Origin: Thalassospira mesophila | Lineage (GTDB): Bacteria > Pseudomonadota > Alphaproteobacteria > Rhodospirillales > Thalassospiraceae | Length of the DNA: 64,000 nucleotides | Assembly (NCBI RefSeq): GCF_002115755.1 | Contig: NZ_JFKA01000009.1 | Location: 1-64,000, forward strand | Direction: 5' to 3' | In this document: positions 1 through 8,906 of the stretch, piece after piece | How positions within the stretch are numbered: the stretch's first letter is position 1 | Layout of the letters: every line of letters starts with the position of its first letter | Program-made: the position numbers and the translations under genes | The notes under the pieces: model-generated | What the model saw: only the letters and a program-made list of their open reading frames with translations | Database searches by the model: none | What the model was told of the DNA's origin: nothing

Positions 1-660
1 CGTTCCACTAAAGTCAGCTGGTGGCGTCAAGGTGAGACCAACCAGATCAGCCGCATCAACCGTCCATGTACCATCGCCATTGTCGGTGCCTGCACTGAGA
101 ACGGCACCTTCCGGCACACCGGCAAAGGTGACCGAGACGGTATCAGGAGAGGTGGCGGTTACATCAAGCGCAATCGGGGTGTCTTCGGCGCCACTGGTAT
201 TGGTAACAGTCAGAACCGGTGCGTCGGCAACGGCATCAACGGTGACGCTGAGCGTATCTGTGGCGATTGCCGTGTCGGTGCCATCGCTCGCTGTCGCGGT
301 CACGGCGAGATCAAAGCTGCCATTAAAGTCGGTGGGCGGGGTCAATGTCAGTCCGGCAAGATCGCCAGCATCAACGGTCCAGGTGCCATCGCCATTATCA
401 GTTCCGGCACTAAGAACGGCACCGTCGGGCACACCGGCAAAGGTGACCGAGACAGTATCGGGAGAGGTGGCTGTTACATCAAGCGCAATCGGGGTGTCTT
501 CGCCAGCGTTCGCATTGGTCACGGCCAGATCGGGGGTGTCGGCGACGGCATCGACTGTGACGCTCAGAATGTCGGTCGCGATGGCTGTATTGGTGCCATT
601 GGTCGAGGTGGCGGTAATGGCGAGATCGAAACTGCCGCTGAAATCTGCCGGGGGGGTCAG
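1..660 (-). repeat. Near-identical 315-bp tandem repeats inside the giant protein gene
   Basis: The same DNA blocks recur 315 bp (105 codons) apart. For example GGCAAAGGTGACCGAGAC occurs at 121 and 436, and TACATCAAGCGCAATCGGGGTGTC follows each in step. Two copies are closely matched at the DNA level and a more diverged copy lies toward 660-800. The repeat unit keeps the reading frame, so copy-number change would alter protein length without breaking it. Confidence 0.8.
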
Positions 661-1359
661 TGTCAGTCCCGTCAGTTCGGCCGGGGTCAGCGTTACAGAG
701 CCGTCGGGATTGAGTGTGCCGGCATTGAGCACGGCCCCTTCCGGGATATTATCGATTGTTACTGACAGGGTTTCGCCCGCGCCGGTGTTCGCAGCATCGA
801 TATCGATAACAATCGCGCCGTCTTCATCGCCAATGGCCGCTATTGTGGCGAGGGTCGGGGGGGCCACAGGTGCTGGAATATCGGCTTGCGGACTTAGGCT
901 GCCGCCCGTGAAGGGAGCCAGGCTGGGCGCAGCAGCATTGTTTGACGGGGCTAAAACGGATGGTGTGGTCGAACCTGGTGCTTCAGGCGTATAGAAACGC
1001 CCGGACTCTGGTGTGGCCGCAGATGAGGCGGCGTCTGTATTGTTGTTTTGAGCAATAACGGGTGCGGCACCAATATTACTTGCCAAAGGGTTGGAAGATC
1101 CGAACGCCACCTCACTTGTTGACGAAGACGCGCCAAACAGGTTGCTTTGTGTACCGGTCCCTCCAACAGAGGAAAACTGTGTGGGAAGGCTGCCGCCACT
1201 TTGATCGACAACAGCGCTAAAGGGATCGTAAGGATCGCGGTCACCGGTATGTACGTTGGCCAAAGCAGACTGCTGACGTAGCAATGCAATAGAAAAGGGG
1301 CTGCTATCAGACGAAAGTTTAGGGACCAGAAACTGGGTCTGTTCGGGGGAAAAGGCCAT
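1..1359 (-). CDS. Giant tandem-repeat surface/adhesin-like protein, N-terminal part (runs off the left edge)
   Basis: An open frame of 453 codons reads leftward from an ATG at 1359 and is still open at base 1, so only the N-terminus is present. Residues 1 to about 155 are low-complexity and Ser/Ala/Pro/Asn-rich, starting MAFSPEQTQF; no Sec signal peptide is visible. From about residue 170, 105-residue repeats begin, with recurring blocks such as LTLTPPADFSGSFDLAVTAT and SPDTVSVTFAGVP, resembling VCBS/cadherin-like adhesin repeats. Proteins of this build usually leave by type I secretion through C-terminal signals. A type I secretion operon lies just across the divergent promoter, so it is the likely substrate. 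That pairing is inference. It could instead be another repeat-rich exoprotein. Confidence 0.75.
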   Translation of the reverse strand, partial: MAFSPEQTQFLVPKLSSDSSPFSIALLRQQSALANVHTGDRDPYDPFSAVVDQSGGSLPTQFSSVGGTGTQSNLFGASSSTSEVAFGSSNPLASNIGAAPVIAQNNNTDAASSAATPESGRFYTPEAPGSTTPSVLAPSNNAAAPSLAPFTGGSLSPQADIPAPVAPPTLATIAAIGDEDGAIVIDIDAANTGAGETLSVTIDNIPEGAVLNAGTLNPDGSVTLTPAELTGLTLTPPADFSGSFDLAITATSTNGTNTAIATDILSVTVDAVADTPDLAVTNANAGEDTPIALDVTATSPDTVSVTFAGVPDGAVLSAGTDNGDGTWTVDAGDLAGLTLTPPTDFNGSFDLAVTATASDGTDTAIATDTLSVTVDAVADAPVLTVTNTSGAEDTPIALDVTATSPDTVSVTFAGVPEGAVLSAGTDNGDGTWTVDAADLVGLTLTPPADFSGT

Positions 1360-1515
1360 GATCGCGCTTCCTTGTCCTGTTTGACTGTCGCAAATGCATT
1401 GCTAAAAAATGAGTGCGATGTGATCATGCTACCATAGGACGCGAAAAGAAATGCCGGGGTGGTTTCGAAATGTTATCGTTTTGTAGACCTTGAAGTTATT
1501 CGACTGGGGGTATTC

Positions 1516-2307
1516 TTGCCGTTATCACGACGTATTCTGATTGTAGATGACGATCCGGATATAACGAATTTGCTGGAGATATATCTGAACGATGAAGGCT
1601 ATGATGTTGATGTTGCTGCATCTGAACGGGAGATGCAGGCACATCTGTTGCGGCGTAGCTTTGATCTGATTTTGCTTGATATCTTGCTACCTGATGGCGA
1701 CGGTTTTGATATTACCCGCCGTCTTCGCGAGACATCGGATACAGCCATTATTCTGATTTCGCGCAAGAACACAGATATCGACCAGATTGTCGGGCTGGAA
1801 CTGGGCGCTGACGATTATGTGGTCAAGCCGCTAGAACCACGTTCGTTACTTGCCCGGATAAAAAGTGTCCTGCGGCGATACAAGGCGGTTGGCCCGGGGG
1901 AATTAGAGCAGATACAACCTAAAGAAGCAGATCGCGAAATTTGCGAGACGATCGTTGATATTGCGGATTGGCAACTTGACACATCCACCTATCGGCTGAC
2001 GCGCAAGGACGGTAAACAACATGTTTTATCTGCCAATGAAGCGACCTTGCTGGCATATCTTGTGCGCCATGACGGGCAGGTTTTAACCCGTAATGACCTG
2101 ATGCAGGTGATTGCCGGGCGCGAATGGGAATATATGGATCGAAGCATCGATATTATGATTGTCCGCCTGCGCAAGAAAATAGAAGCAAACCCTTCGCAGC
2201 CAAAACTGATCCAGACGGTCAGGGGTGTTGGCTATATTTATCAGGTGCCGAAAACCGAAGATGAAGAGAACGATTTAAATACTTCTCAGCCGCATGACGA
2301 TCCATAA
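1516..2307 (+). CDS. OmpR/PhoB-type two-component response regulator
   Basis: A 263-residue transcription factor. An N-terminal receiver carries the acidic pair in ILIVDDDPDI, the phospho-acceptor Asp at about residue 55 (LILLDILLPDGDG) and the conserved Lys in VVKPLEP. The C-terminus is a winged helix of the OmpR/PhoB class ending in VRLRKKIE and TVRGVGYIY. A TTG start at 1516 is preferred because GGGGG at 1506-1510 lies 5 nt upstream; an in-frame GTG at 1459 would add 19 residues with no family support. It diverges from the giant repeat gene and precedes the secretion operon, so it may control both. The histidine kinase at 8907 is a candidate partner. That link is inference. Confidence 0.9.
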   Translation: MPLSRRILIVDDDPDITNLLEIYLNDEGYDVDVAASEREMQAHLLRRSFDLILLDILLPDGDGFDITRRLRETSDTAIILISRKNTDIDQIVGLELGADDYVVKPLEPRSLLARIKSVLRRYKAVGPGELEQIQPKEADREICETIVDIADWQLDTSTYRLTRKDGKQHVLSANEATLLAYLVRHDGQVLTRNDLMQVIAGREWEYMDRSIDIMIVRLRKKIEANPSQPKLIQTVRGVGYIYQVPKTEDEENDLNTSQPHDDP

Positions 2308-2347
2308 AGCGGGGAATGACGGGGTTTTAACGTTCGCAGAAATGCTC

Positions 2348-2359
2348 AATTACAATTGA
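2348..2359. promoter_or_regulatory. Small AT-rich inverted repeat upstream of the secretion operon
   Basis: Within the 160-bp gap 2308-2467, two 6-bp arms (TCAATT at 2346-2351, AATTGA at 2354-2359) surround a 2-bp centre in an AT-rich stretch. The gap must hold the promoter of the operon beginning at 2468. The repeat may be a regulator site but is short enough to be chance. Confidence 0.25.
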
Positions 2360-2467
2360 ATAACAATATACAAACACCCGTCAAACTGCAGCTTTAAGCT
2401 GTTTAAGGCATTCTGTGACGCAATGAAGTTGTATGCGCCAGACCGGGGCATCAAGCGGGAGCGTCAC

Positions 2468-4180
2468 ATGGCAGTTTCTTCGACTGAAAATATCAGGGTG
2501 TCCGAGAATATGCGGCCCCCCCGGGAGACGAAAAATGGCATAAGGTTTTCTGAAGCCTGTGCAATCGTAACGTCGGCGGCGATGATCAATTTTCTGTCGC
2601 TTGCTGTGCCGCTCGCAATCTTGATGATTTATGACCGGATTATTCCCAACAAGTCTTTGCCGACACTTGCTGTTTTAATCGCCGGTATTGCCGTTGTTAT
2701 CGGGATTGATCTGGTATTACGGTTAACGCGCCTGTCTCTTGAATCACGGCTGACCGCGAGACTGGATCATTTGGCGCGCACACGCCATGTTGAAGCACTT
2801 TTGTCGCGAAAAAATCCGTCCCGCATCAGTATGTCCCTTGATGATCTGCTCAGGTCTTTGTCGCAAAGCTCGCCAGGGCTGGCGCGCAAGATGCTTTTTA
2901 TCAAAAACGTCGCGGACATCCCCTTTGCTTTCGCATTTCTGGGCATGATCGGGCTTATCGCCGGGAAACTTGTTTTACTGCCAATCGGTATTTGTCTGGT
3001 TTTTGGCATCTGGGCTATTTTGCTTGGTATGTCTCATCGCAAGGCCATTCGGACATTGCGTACCAGCAGCGCGCAAAAACGGGATTTTGTGGATCGTGTT
3101 TTTGACAGCCTGGCGCAGATAAAAATTCTAGCCGTTGAAATTCCGCTGCTGAACCGTCTTTCAAGATTGTATGAACGCCAGGCGTTCTGGTTTCGCAATC
3201 AAAAGCAATATTCAATGACAATTGGTAATGTTTACGGATTGTTTTCCCAGATCATGATTGGCGGGGTCGTTGTTGCAGGAAGTTGTGCTGTGCTTGACGG
3301 TGATCTGTCACATGGCGGGCTGGCAGCCTTTACATTGCTGGCCGGGCGGGCGCTGGAACCAATGCGCAGTGTCTATGAACTGGCAATCGGCGGCGGACGT
3401 AATGATCGGGACGCAAAATCGAGTGCCCGTTTGGGCACGGACAGCTTTGAAACCTTGTCTGGCAAAGCCGACAAACGGCTGTTCAAACAGGCACCGCTCA
3501 TTCGGGCGCAATGCTGGACCAGAGACGAGCGCGACAAGACGGTTCTCGACATTGACCTGACGATTAAATCTGGTGAAACAATTGCAATCACCAGCAAGTC
3601 CAGCCAGGGAAAAACGGCACTGGTGCATACCCTTCTGGGTCTGCGCAGTTATACCGGAAGTGTTTCGTTTGATAAAATTGTACTTGGTGCGACAAATGCC
3701 GATGAAATACGCGACCAGATAACCGTTATTGGCCGGGCACCGCAATTGCCCCGCGGCCCCATGATGGACGTGCTGAGCTGTGGCATGGAAGACCGCTATG
3801 CCGATGTTCGTTATCTGTGCCATTTGATTGGTCTGGATATTCTCGTCAAGCGCCTGCCCGAGGGATACAGCACATTGGTGGGGGATGATCCGACCAAACT
3901 GCCCGAAGGGTTGCTGCAGCAAGTTGCCATTGTTCGCGGGCTTGCCGCAAACAACAAAGTTATCATTGTCGATGATGCAACATTGCCGCTTGATGCACGC
4001 ACCGAACTGCGTTTCACGCAAATTTTGAAAATGCTGAAAAAAAGAGCGACCATTATCATCCTGAGCGACCGTCCTTCGTTAACGGGCATTTCGGATCGCG
4101 TGCTGGTTGTTGAAAACACCAAAATCATCTCCAGGGACCAGAACGAAGAACCAAAAAAACATTCGTCGGAGGATGTGTAA
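2468..4180 (+). CDS. Type I secretion ABC half-transporter with degenerate nucleotide-binding site
   Basis: A 570-residue inner-membrane ABC exporter subunit. Residues about 45-310 form the membrane domain, with hydrophobic spans near MINFLSLAVPLAILMIYD and LVLLPIGICLVFGIWAILLG. The C-terminal ATPase domain is abnormal. Its P-loop reads SKSSQGKTALV rather than GxxGxGKS/T, the signature is LPEGLLQQ instead of LSGGQ, and Walker B is VIIVDDAT with Asp where the catalytic Glu belongs. This suggests the non-hydrolysing partner of a heterodimer with the gene that starts 1 bp after its stop. The ATG at 2468 is chosen because GGAG at 2458-2461 sits 6 nt upstream; the in-frame ATG at 2423 lacks a comparable site. 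Confidence 0.85.
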   Translation: MAVSSTENIRVSENMRPPRETKNGIRFSEACAIVTSAAMINFLSLAVPLAILMIYDRIIPNKSLPTLAVLIAGIAVVIGIDLVLRLTRLSLESRLTARLDHLARTRHVEALLSRKNPSRISMSLDDLLRSLSQSSPGLARKMLFIKNVADIPFAFAFLGMIGLIAGKLVLLPIGICLVFGIWAILLGMSHRKAIRTLRTSSAQKRDFVDRVFDSLAQIKILAVEIPLLNRLSRLYERQAFWFRNQKQYSMTIGNVYGLFSQIMIGGVVVAGSCAVLDGDLSHGGLAAFTLLAGRALEPMRSVYELAIGGGRNDRDAKSSARLGTDSFETLSGKADKRLFKQAPLIRAQCWTRDERDKTVLDIDLTIKSGETIAITSKSSQGKTALVHTLLGLRSYTGSVSFDKIVLGATNADEIRDQITVIGRAPQLPRGPMMDVLSCGMEDRYADVRYLCHLIGLDILVKRLPEGYSTLVGDDPTKLPEGLLQQVAIVRGLAANNKVIIVDDATLPLDARTELRFTQILKMLKKRATIIILSDRPSLTGISDRVLVVENTKIISRDQNEEPKKHSSEDV

Positions 4181-4181
4181 T

Positions 4182-6314
4182 ATGGCCGTTTCAATGATGC
4201 CACCTGGGCTGACCCCGAGTGTGGACAGTGCAGGCAATTTGTTAAACAACCTGCGTTTCGATGGTGTTCGCAAACTGTTTTATCTTGCAGGCGCAAGCAT
4301 TACGCCCATTGATATGGCCAGCCTTCGGCCCGCCAGCACGGTCATCGGCCTTGACGATCTTTCGGAAATTTCACTTTTTCTGTCAATGACGCCAAAAATA
4401 CAAAAGCGTCAGCTTGAAGACCTGCTTTTGCATGAAAACCTGTTCGCGTTTGAAACAAAAGCGGGTGACCTTCATATCTTCATTCCCGGGCCCGATGGCG
4501 AGATTAGCTGTCTTTCGGCAGAAACCGGCCTTGAGCACGCCATGCCAGACCTGTCAACACGGGGGCGGGCGCTGATATTACAAGAAGGGAGCGCGCCGGG
4601 CAAAGGTGAAACCCAAGCCGTTTCCGCCCGGTTTAACTGGCTTAGAACGGCTTTGTCAGGGTCAAAAAACTCGGTTTTCCAACTTGCCAGCATTACATTT
4701 TTTGCAAGTATGCTGGCCTTAGCGCTGCCAATATTCACGCTGGTGGTCTATGCGCAGGTTTTGCCAACCCAAAGTTTTGATACTTTGTGGTATCTGGCTG
4801 GCGGGTTGGTTATTGCTGCCGTCGCAGAGTTTGTTTTGCGCACATTGCGCAGCCATATCTTGTCGAATGCGGCCGCGTTTCTTGATCTTAAAGTAAGTGT
4901 GGCGCGCAATTTGCGCCTGCTGCAAATTCCCATGTCACTGGCACGTCGCTTTAACAGTCGTGATGCGTCTGCCATTATCAAAGATCATGAACGGCTAAGC
5001 AATATCATCACCGGCCCGATTGGCACCGCGATCCTCGAGATTCCCATTTTTGTTGCCTATTCGGCGGTGCTCGGCCTTCTTGCAGGATGGCTGGCACTTA
5101 TCCCCATGATCATACTTGCGGTCGGCAGCATCATTATTTTACGGGTACTGTCCTATGCCGACGAACGAACCAAAGCGTCGCTCCGGCGGGCCGAAGAATA
5201 TGGCATCATCTGCGACGAGTTGTCGCGGCGGTTATTTGTGATCAAGCGTGATGGGGGGGCGGCACGCTTTCATCACCGGTTTACCAACGCCTCTGCCCGC
5301 CTTGCCGAGGCGGAAATGCAGCGCCAGAAAACGTTTTCTTATGCGCGCATTGCCACAAACGCGATGACATCCCTGATCGTGACAATATCGCTGGCCTTTG
5401 GCGCTGTCATGGTGATGAATGCTGCCCTCACACCTGGCGCTCTTATTGCGGTTGTGGCCGTGGTCTGGCGCATGATGGCGCCTGTGCCCTCGGTACTTGA
5501 AGCCGCATTGCGCCGCGATGAAATCAAGAAACTGATCGAAGATGCCACCTTCACCACCACCACCCAGGGCGAACCCTCACGCGGCAATGCCCTTGGCGGG
5601 CAGGGGGCGGGTATTGATGGTCGGGTCAGCTTTTCGTCTGTTTTGTTTAATTACCAAAGCGGGCAGGCCCCGGCTTTACGCAATGTCAGCTTTGAAATCA
5701 AACCCGGCGAACTGGTGGTGATTACCGGGGCAAGCGGGGCTGGCAAATCGACTGTTCTTGATCTGATCGCCGGTCTTAATGCTCCGCCGCTTGGCACGGT
5801 CACAATTGATGGTGTTTTTCCAGCCCAGATCCCGCAATCGGTCTTGCTTCAGTCCATCGCATATTTGTCGCGCGACGTTAACATGTTGCCCGTCACAATT
5901 CGTGAATTCGTCGCGATGGGTCGTGAATACCTGTCTGACGACGAAATCCTGGCTGCTTGCGAACAGCATAATGTTCATGATGACATTACGCGTCTTGTCG
6001 CGGGCTATGAAACACGGGTGTGTGACCTGCCGCAAGATGGCTCGCTTTTGCGCCGTATCAGTTTAATGCGTGTGTTTATGTCGGGATCACGACTGTTACT
6101 GATTGACGAACCAGACGCTTCATCGGCAACCGCACGGGCCACATTCCTGGCCGCCATCCGCAGGGTTCGCGATAATTCCACCGTAATTATAGTCACCCAT
6201 GAACCGGACTACATCACGATTGCCGACCGCATCTTTATAATGAACCAGGGAACGATTGTTCGCGATTGCACGCCAAGAGACATCGCTCTCCAGAAAGAGG
6301 CCATCAGCTCATGA
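4182..6314 (+). CDS. Type I secretion ABC half-transporter (catalytic partner)
   Basis: A 710-residue ABC exporter subunit. Residues 1 to about 150 form a soluble pre-domain of the size of the C39-like domains of type I secretion ATPases, without an obvious catalytic Cys-His pair. Membrane spans follow, for example in SITFFASMLALALPIFTLVV and FVAYSAVLGLLAGWLALIPM. The ATPase domain has a canonical P-loop (GASGAGKST) and Walker B (RLLLIDEPD), and a His-containing switch (VTHEPD), but the signature region is divergent (LPQDGSLLRRI). The ATG at 4182 follows GGAGG at 4168-4172 and lies 1 bp after the upstream stop. The stop overlaps the next gene by 4 bp (ATGA), so translational coupling is likely. 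Confidence 0.88.
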   Translation: MAVSMMPPGLTPSVDSAGNLLNNLRFDGVRKLFYLAGASITPIDMASLRPASTVIGLDDLSEISLFLSMTPKIQKRQLEDLLLHENLFAFETKAGDLHIFIPGPDGEISCLSAETGLEHAMPDLSTRGRALILQEGSAPGKGETQAVSARFNWLRTALSGSKNSVFQLASITFFASMLALALPIFTLVVYAQVLPTQSFDTLWYLAGGLVIAAVAEFVLRTLRSHILSNAAAFLDLKVSVARNLRLLQIPMSLARRFNSRDASAIIKDHERLSNIITGPIGTAILEIPIFVAYSAVLGLLAGWLALIPMIILAVGSIIILRVLSYADERTKASLRRAEEYGIICDELSRRLFVIKRDGGAARFHHRFTNASARLAEAEMQRQKTFSYARIATNAMTSLIVTISLAFGAVMVMNAALTPGALIAVVAVVWRMMAPVPSVLEAALRRDEIKKLIEDATFTTTTQGEPSRGNALGGQGAGIDGRVSFSSVLFNYQSGQAPALRNVSFEIKPGELVVITGASGAGKSTVLDLIAGLNAPPLGTVTIDGVFPAQIPQSVLLQSIAYLSRDVNMLPVTIREFVAMGREYLSDDEILAACEQHNVHDDITRLVAGYETRVCDLPQDGSLLRRISLMRVFMSGSRLLLIDEPDASSATARATFLAAIRRVRDNSTVIIVTHEPDYITIADRIFIMNQGTIVRDCTPRDIALQKEAISS

Positions 6315-7663
6315 AAGCTCAAAACTCAACTTATAATGCCTCACCAGCCTCGGGGAGTGGTTCCTGGAACAATAACGCAATCACCGCCAGTCAATTGTTT
6401 GATCGCAAAACATCAAGCAAACTGTCGATGATATCTACCTTTTCCCTGTTCGTTATTCTGGGCTCGATTATAACCTGGTCAGCTTTTATGCCGATAACAG
6501 AAATCTCGGCCAGTTCGGGCGAAGTTGTACCATCTGGTGCCTTGCAAACGGTGCAACATCTGGAAGGCGGGATCGTTTCAAACATTCATGTCCGCGAAGG
6601 CCAGTATGTGAACAAAGACGACATTGTCGTCGAGCTTTCGCCCCATATCGCGCAGTCTGAACTTGACCAGTTGCAAACGCGGTTGATGGGCTTGCAGTTT
6701 CGCATCCGGTTCCTGACCGCTGCGCGTGGCGATAATCTGCCTGAAATCAAAGATTTTGACCCCGCCTATGAGGATATCGCCCGTGCGGCCCAGTATGAAC
6801 TGTCGACCAAGCGTGAAACCGTGGCATCACAGGTTGAAGTGTTTAATCAGCAAGTGAAGGAACGCGAAGCACAACTTGCGACATTGAAAAGTCAGGCTTC
6901 AGGCATTTCTGATCAGATCCGGCTCAAGAATGTACAGGTCAAGGGGCGCAGGACGCTGGTTGAAAAGGGGCTGTTTCCCCGCATGGACCTGATAGAAGAT
7001 GAACGCGAACTTGCAAGTCTGGTCGACAGCCGGGCAGCCCTTGTGCTTGAAGCATCGCGGACCGGTGAAAGCATTGGCGAAATACGCCAGCGCGTGGTTG
7101 AAACAATGGCGCGTTATCATTCCGAAATTGCCGCAGAGCTCAGCCAACTGGCCTCGGAAGCAGCGGAAGTGCGGGTGGCTATTGTTCGGGCGCGCGACCG
7201 GGTGGACCGGCTTTTGGTGCGTGCCCCGGTTTCGGGACGGGTCAAGGGGCTGGAAGTGAAAACCATTGGCGGGGTCATCGAGCCCGGTGCAACGATGATG
7301 GAAATTGTGCCCGATAATACCGAGCTTCAAGTTGAAGCCCGTATTTCAACACAGGATATTGGCCATGTTCATGTAGGGCAGGCCGCCAATGTGAAGGTTT
7401 TGACCTATGATTATTCCCGTTTTGGAACAATCCCGGCCAAGATCTCTCAAATTTCGCCGACAACCTTTATTGATGAAGACGGAGTGCCCTTTTACAAGGC
7501 AGACCTTATTCTTGAAAGTGCCCATGTTGGCGATAATACCGACCTTACCATTACGCCGGGCATGACCGTAATTGCCGATATTCTGACGGGTGAAAAAACT
7601 CTTCTGGCCGCCATCATGTCGCCGGTTGTTAAAAGCTTCGATAGCGCGTTTCGCGAACGGTGA
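6311..7663 (+). CDS. HlyD-family periplasmic adaptor (membrane fusion protein) of type I secretion
   Basis: A 450-residue adaptor. An N-terminal cytoplasmic segment is followed by a single membrane anchor at about residues 38-60 (TFSLFVILGSIITWSAFMPI). A half lipoyl-like motif follows (HLEGGIVSNIHVREGQYV), then a long alpha-helical hairpin at about 115-275, the second lipoyl half (LLVRAPVSGRVKGLEVKT) and a C-terminal beta-barrel region. This order is typical of HlyD/PrtE/LapC proteins that bridge the ABC exporter to an outer-membrane TolC channel. No TolC-like gene is in the window. The ATG at 6311 overlaps the ABC gene stop. Confidence 0.92.
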   Translation: MKAQNSTYNASPASGSGSWNNNAITASQLFDRKTSSKLSMISTFSLFVILGSIITWSAFMPITEISASSGEVVPSGALQTVQHLEGGIVSNIHVREGQYVNKDDIVVELSPHIAQSELDQLQTRLMGLQFRIRFLTAARGDNLPEIKDFDPAYEDIARAAQYELSTKRETVASQVEVFNQQVKEREAQLATLKSQASGISDQIRLKNVQVKGRRTLVEKGLFPRMDLIEDERELASLVDSRAALVLEASRTGESIGEIRQRVVETMARYHSEIAAELSQLASEAAEVRVAIVRARDRVDRLLVRAPVSGRVKGLEVKTIGGVIEPGATMMEIVPDNTELQVEARISTQDIGHVHVGQAANVKVLTYDYSRFGTIPAKISQISPTTFIDEDGVPFYKADLILESAHVGDNTDLTITPGMTVIADILTGEKTLLAAIMSPVVKSFDSAFRER

Positions 7664-7678
7664 GGGCAGGTGAAGCAG

Positions 7679-8884
7679 ATGAACAATATGTGCCTGAAAT
7701 CGGCACAATGGTGTCTGGTCGGGGTTGTTCTCTGGTCGCTGGGCATTGTGATGTTACCTGTTGCACATGCAAAACAAACTAACGTTTTCATTGGTTTAAC
7801 AGCGGAATTTGGCCACAGGACCAGCACCTCGGCGCGTGCAATTGAAATGGGCATTCAAACGGCAATCGATGAAGTAAACGAAGCTGGCGGTGTTCTTGAC
7901 GGGCGGATGCTTGAATTGATCACACGCGATAGTGGTTCGATCCCGGCGCGCGCCGTGGCTAATTTTCGTGATCTCGCGGCGATGCCAGATGTTGTCGCCG
8001 TATTTGGCGGAAAATTCAGCCCTGTTGTACTGGAAATGGCCGCGCAGGCCGAACACCTTGGCGTGCCGTTGCTCGACCCGTGGGCGGCCGCCGATGATAT
8101 AATTCCTGAAACCCCGGCGGGCAGCTTTGTTTACCGGCTGTCGCTTAAGGATAGCTGGGCCCTAAACAAAATGATCGATTTTGCCCATAGCAAAGGGTGG
8201 TCACGGCTGGGCCTGATTGTGCCCAATAATGGCTGGGGGCGCAGTAGCAAGGCCGCCGCCGCGCAAAAGGTCCTGCAATATCCCGATATCTCGATTGTTG
8301 AGGAAAGCTGGTACAACCTTGGCGCTTCGAACCTGGGTACCCGCTATGGGGCCATGGTGGCAAAGAATGTCGATGTAGTTTTAATGGTTGCCAATGAAGG
8401 TGAAGGCGCACAGATCGCTAAATCTGCGGCGTCGTATCCGGCAGATATCCAAATTCCATTATTATCCCACTGGGGTATCACTGGCGGAAATTTTACCAAA
8501 CTTGCGGGCGCGTCCCTCGACAGCGTCGATCTCAGTGTTGTTCAGACCTTTACCTTTGTAAACCGCAACGATCAAAGGGCGCTTGATGTACTGGCTCGGA
8601 CCCGCCGGATTTTTGATCTGAAAACAGCTTCTGACATTCCGTCCCAGGTCGGGTTTTCGCATGCCTATGATCTTACGCATATTCTTGCGAATGCCATCAA
8701 TCTCTCTGGCAGTCCTGATCGTGCAGAAGTTCGTAACGCTCTGGAACAGGTTCGTAATTATGATGGCCTCACACGGTATTTTTCGCGCCCGTTTTCGCCG
8801 TCTTCGCATGAAGCGCTCCGCTCCGAAGATGTTTTTATCGGACGGTTTCTCTCCGATGGTACGATTATTCCGATTGAGCCATAA
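7679..8884 (+). CDS. Periplasmic LivJ-type ligand-binding protein linked to a sensor kinase
   Basis: About 401 residues. The N-terminus has a signal peptide with a hydrophobic core (CLVGVVLWSLGIVMLPVAHA) and a probable cleavage after AHA. The rest is a type I periplasmic-binding fold of the branched-chain amino-acid receptor class (AIEMGIQTAIDEVNEAGGVL, DVVAVFGGKFSPVVLEMA). No ABC importer genes accompany it. It sits between the HlyD gene and a histidine kinase, so it more likely presents a ligand to the kinase or secretion machine than feeds a transporter (inference). The start is uncertain among GTG 7670, ATG 7679 and ATG 7688; AGG ending at 7670 favours 7679. Confidence 0.8.
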   Translation: MNNMCLKSAQWCLVGVVLWSLGIVMLPVAHAKQTNVFIGLTAEFGHRTSTSARAIEMGIQTAIDEVNEAGGVLDGRMLELITRDSGSIPARAVANFRDLAAMPDVVAVFGGKFSPVVLEMAAQAEHLGVPLLDPWAAADDIIPETPAGSFVYRLSLKDSWALNKMIDFAHSKGWSRLGLIVPNNGWGRSSKAAAAQKVLQYPDISIVEESWYNLGASNLGTRYGAMVAKNVDVVLMVANEGEGAQIAKSAASYPADIQIPLLSHWGITGGNFTKLAGASLDSVDLSVVQTFTFVNRNDQRALDVLARTRRIFDLKTASDIPSQVGFSHAYDLTHILANAINLSGSPDRAEVRNALEQVRNYDGLTRYFSRPFSPSSHEALRSEDVFIGRFLSDGTIIPIEP

Positions 8885-8906
8885 GGTGTTGGACGGGGGG
8901 TAGCAA

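Noticed and set aside
32..994. Plus-strand open frame of 320 codons over the giant repeat gene
   Set aside because: It is the antisense shadow of the repeats. Its repetitiveness comes from the real minus-strand gene, and it has no start signal or family pattern.
3308..4021. Minus-strand open frame of 237 codons
   Set aside because: Shadow of the first ABC transporter gene, whose plus-strand frame has clear membrane and ATPase regions.
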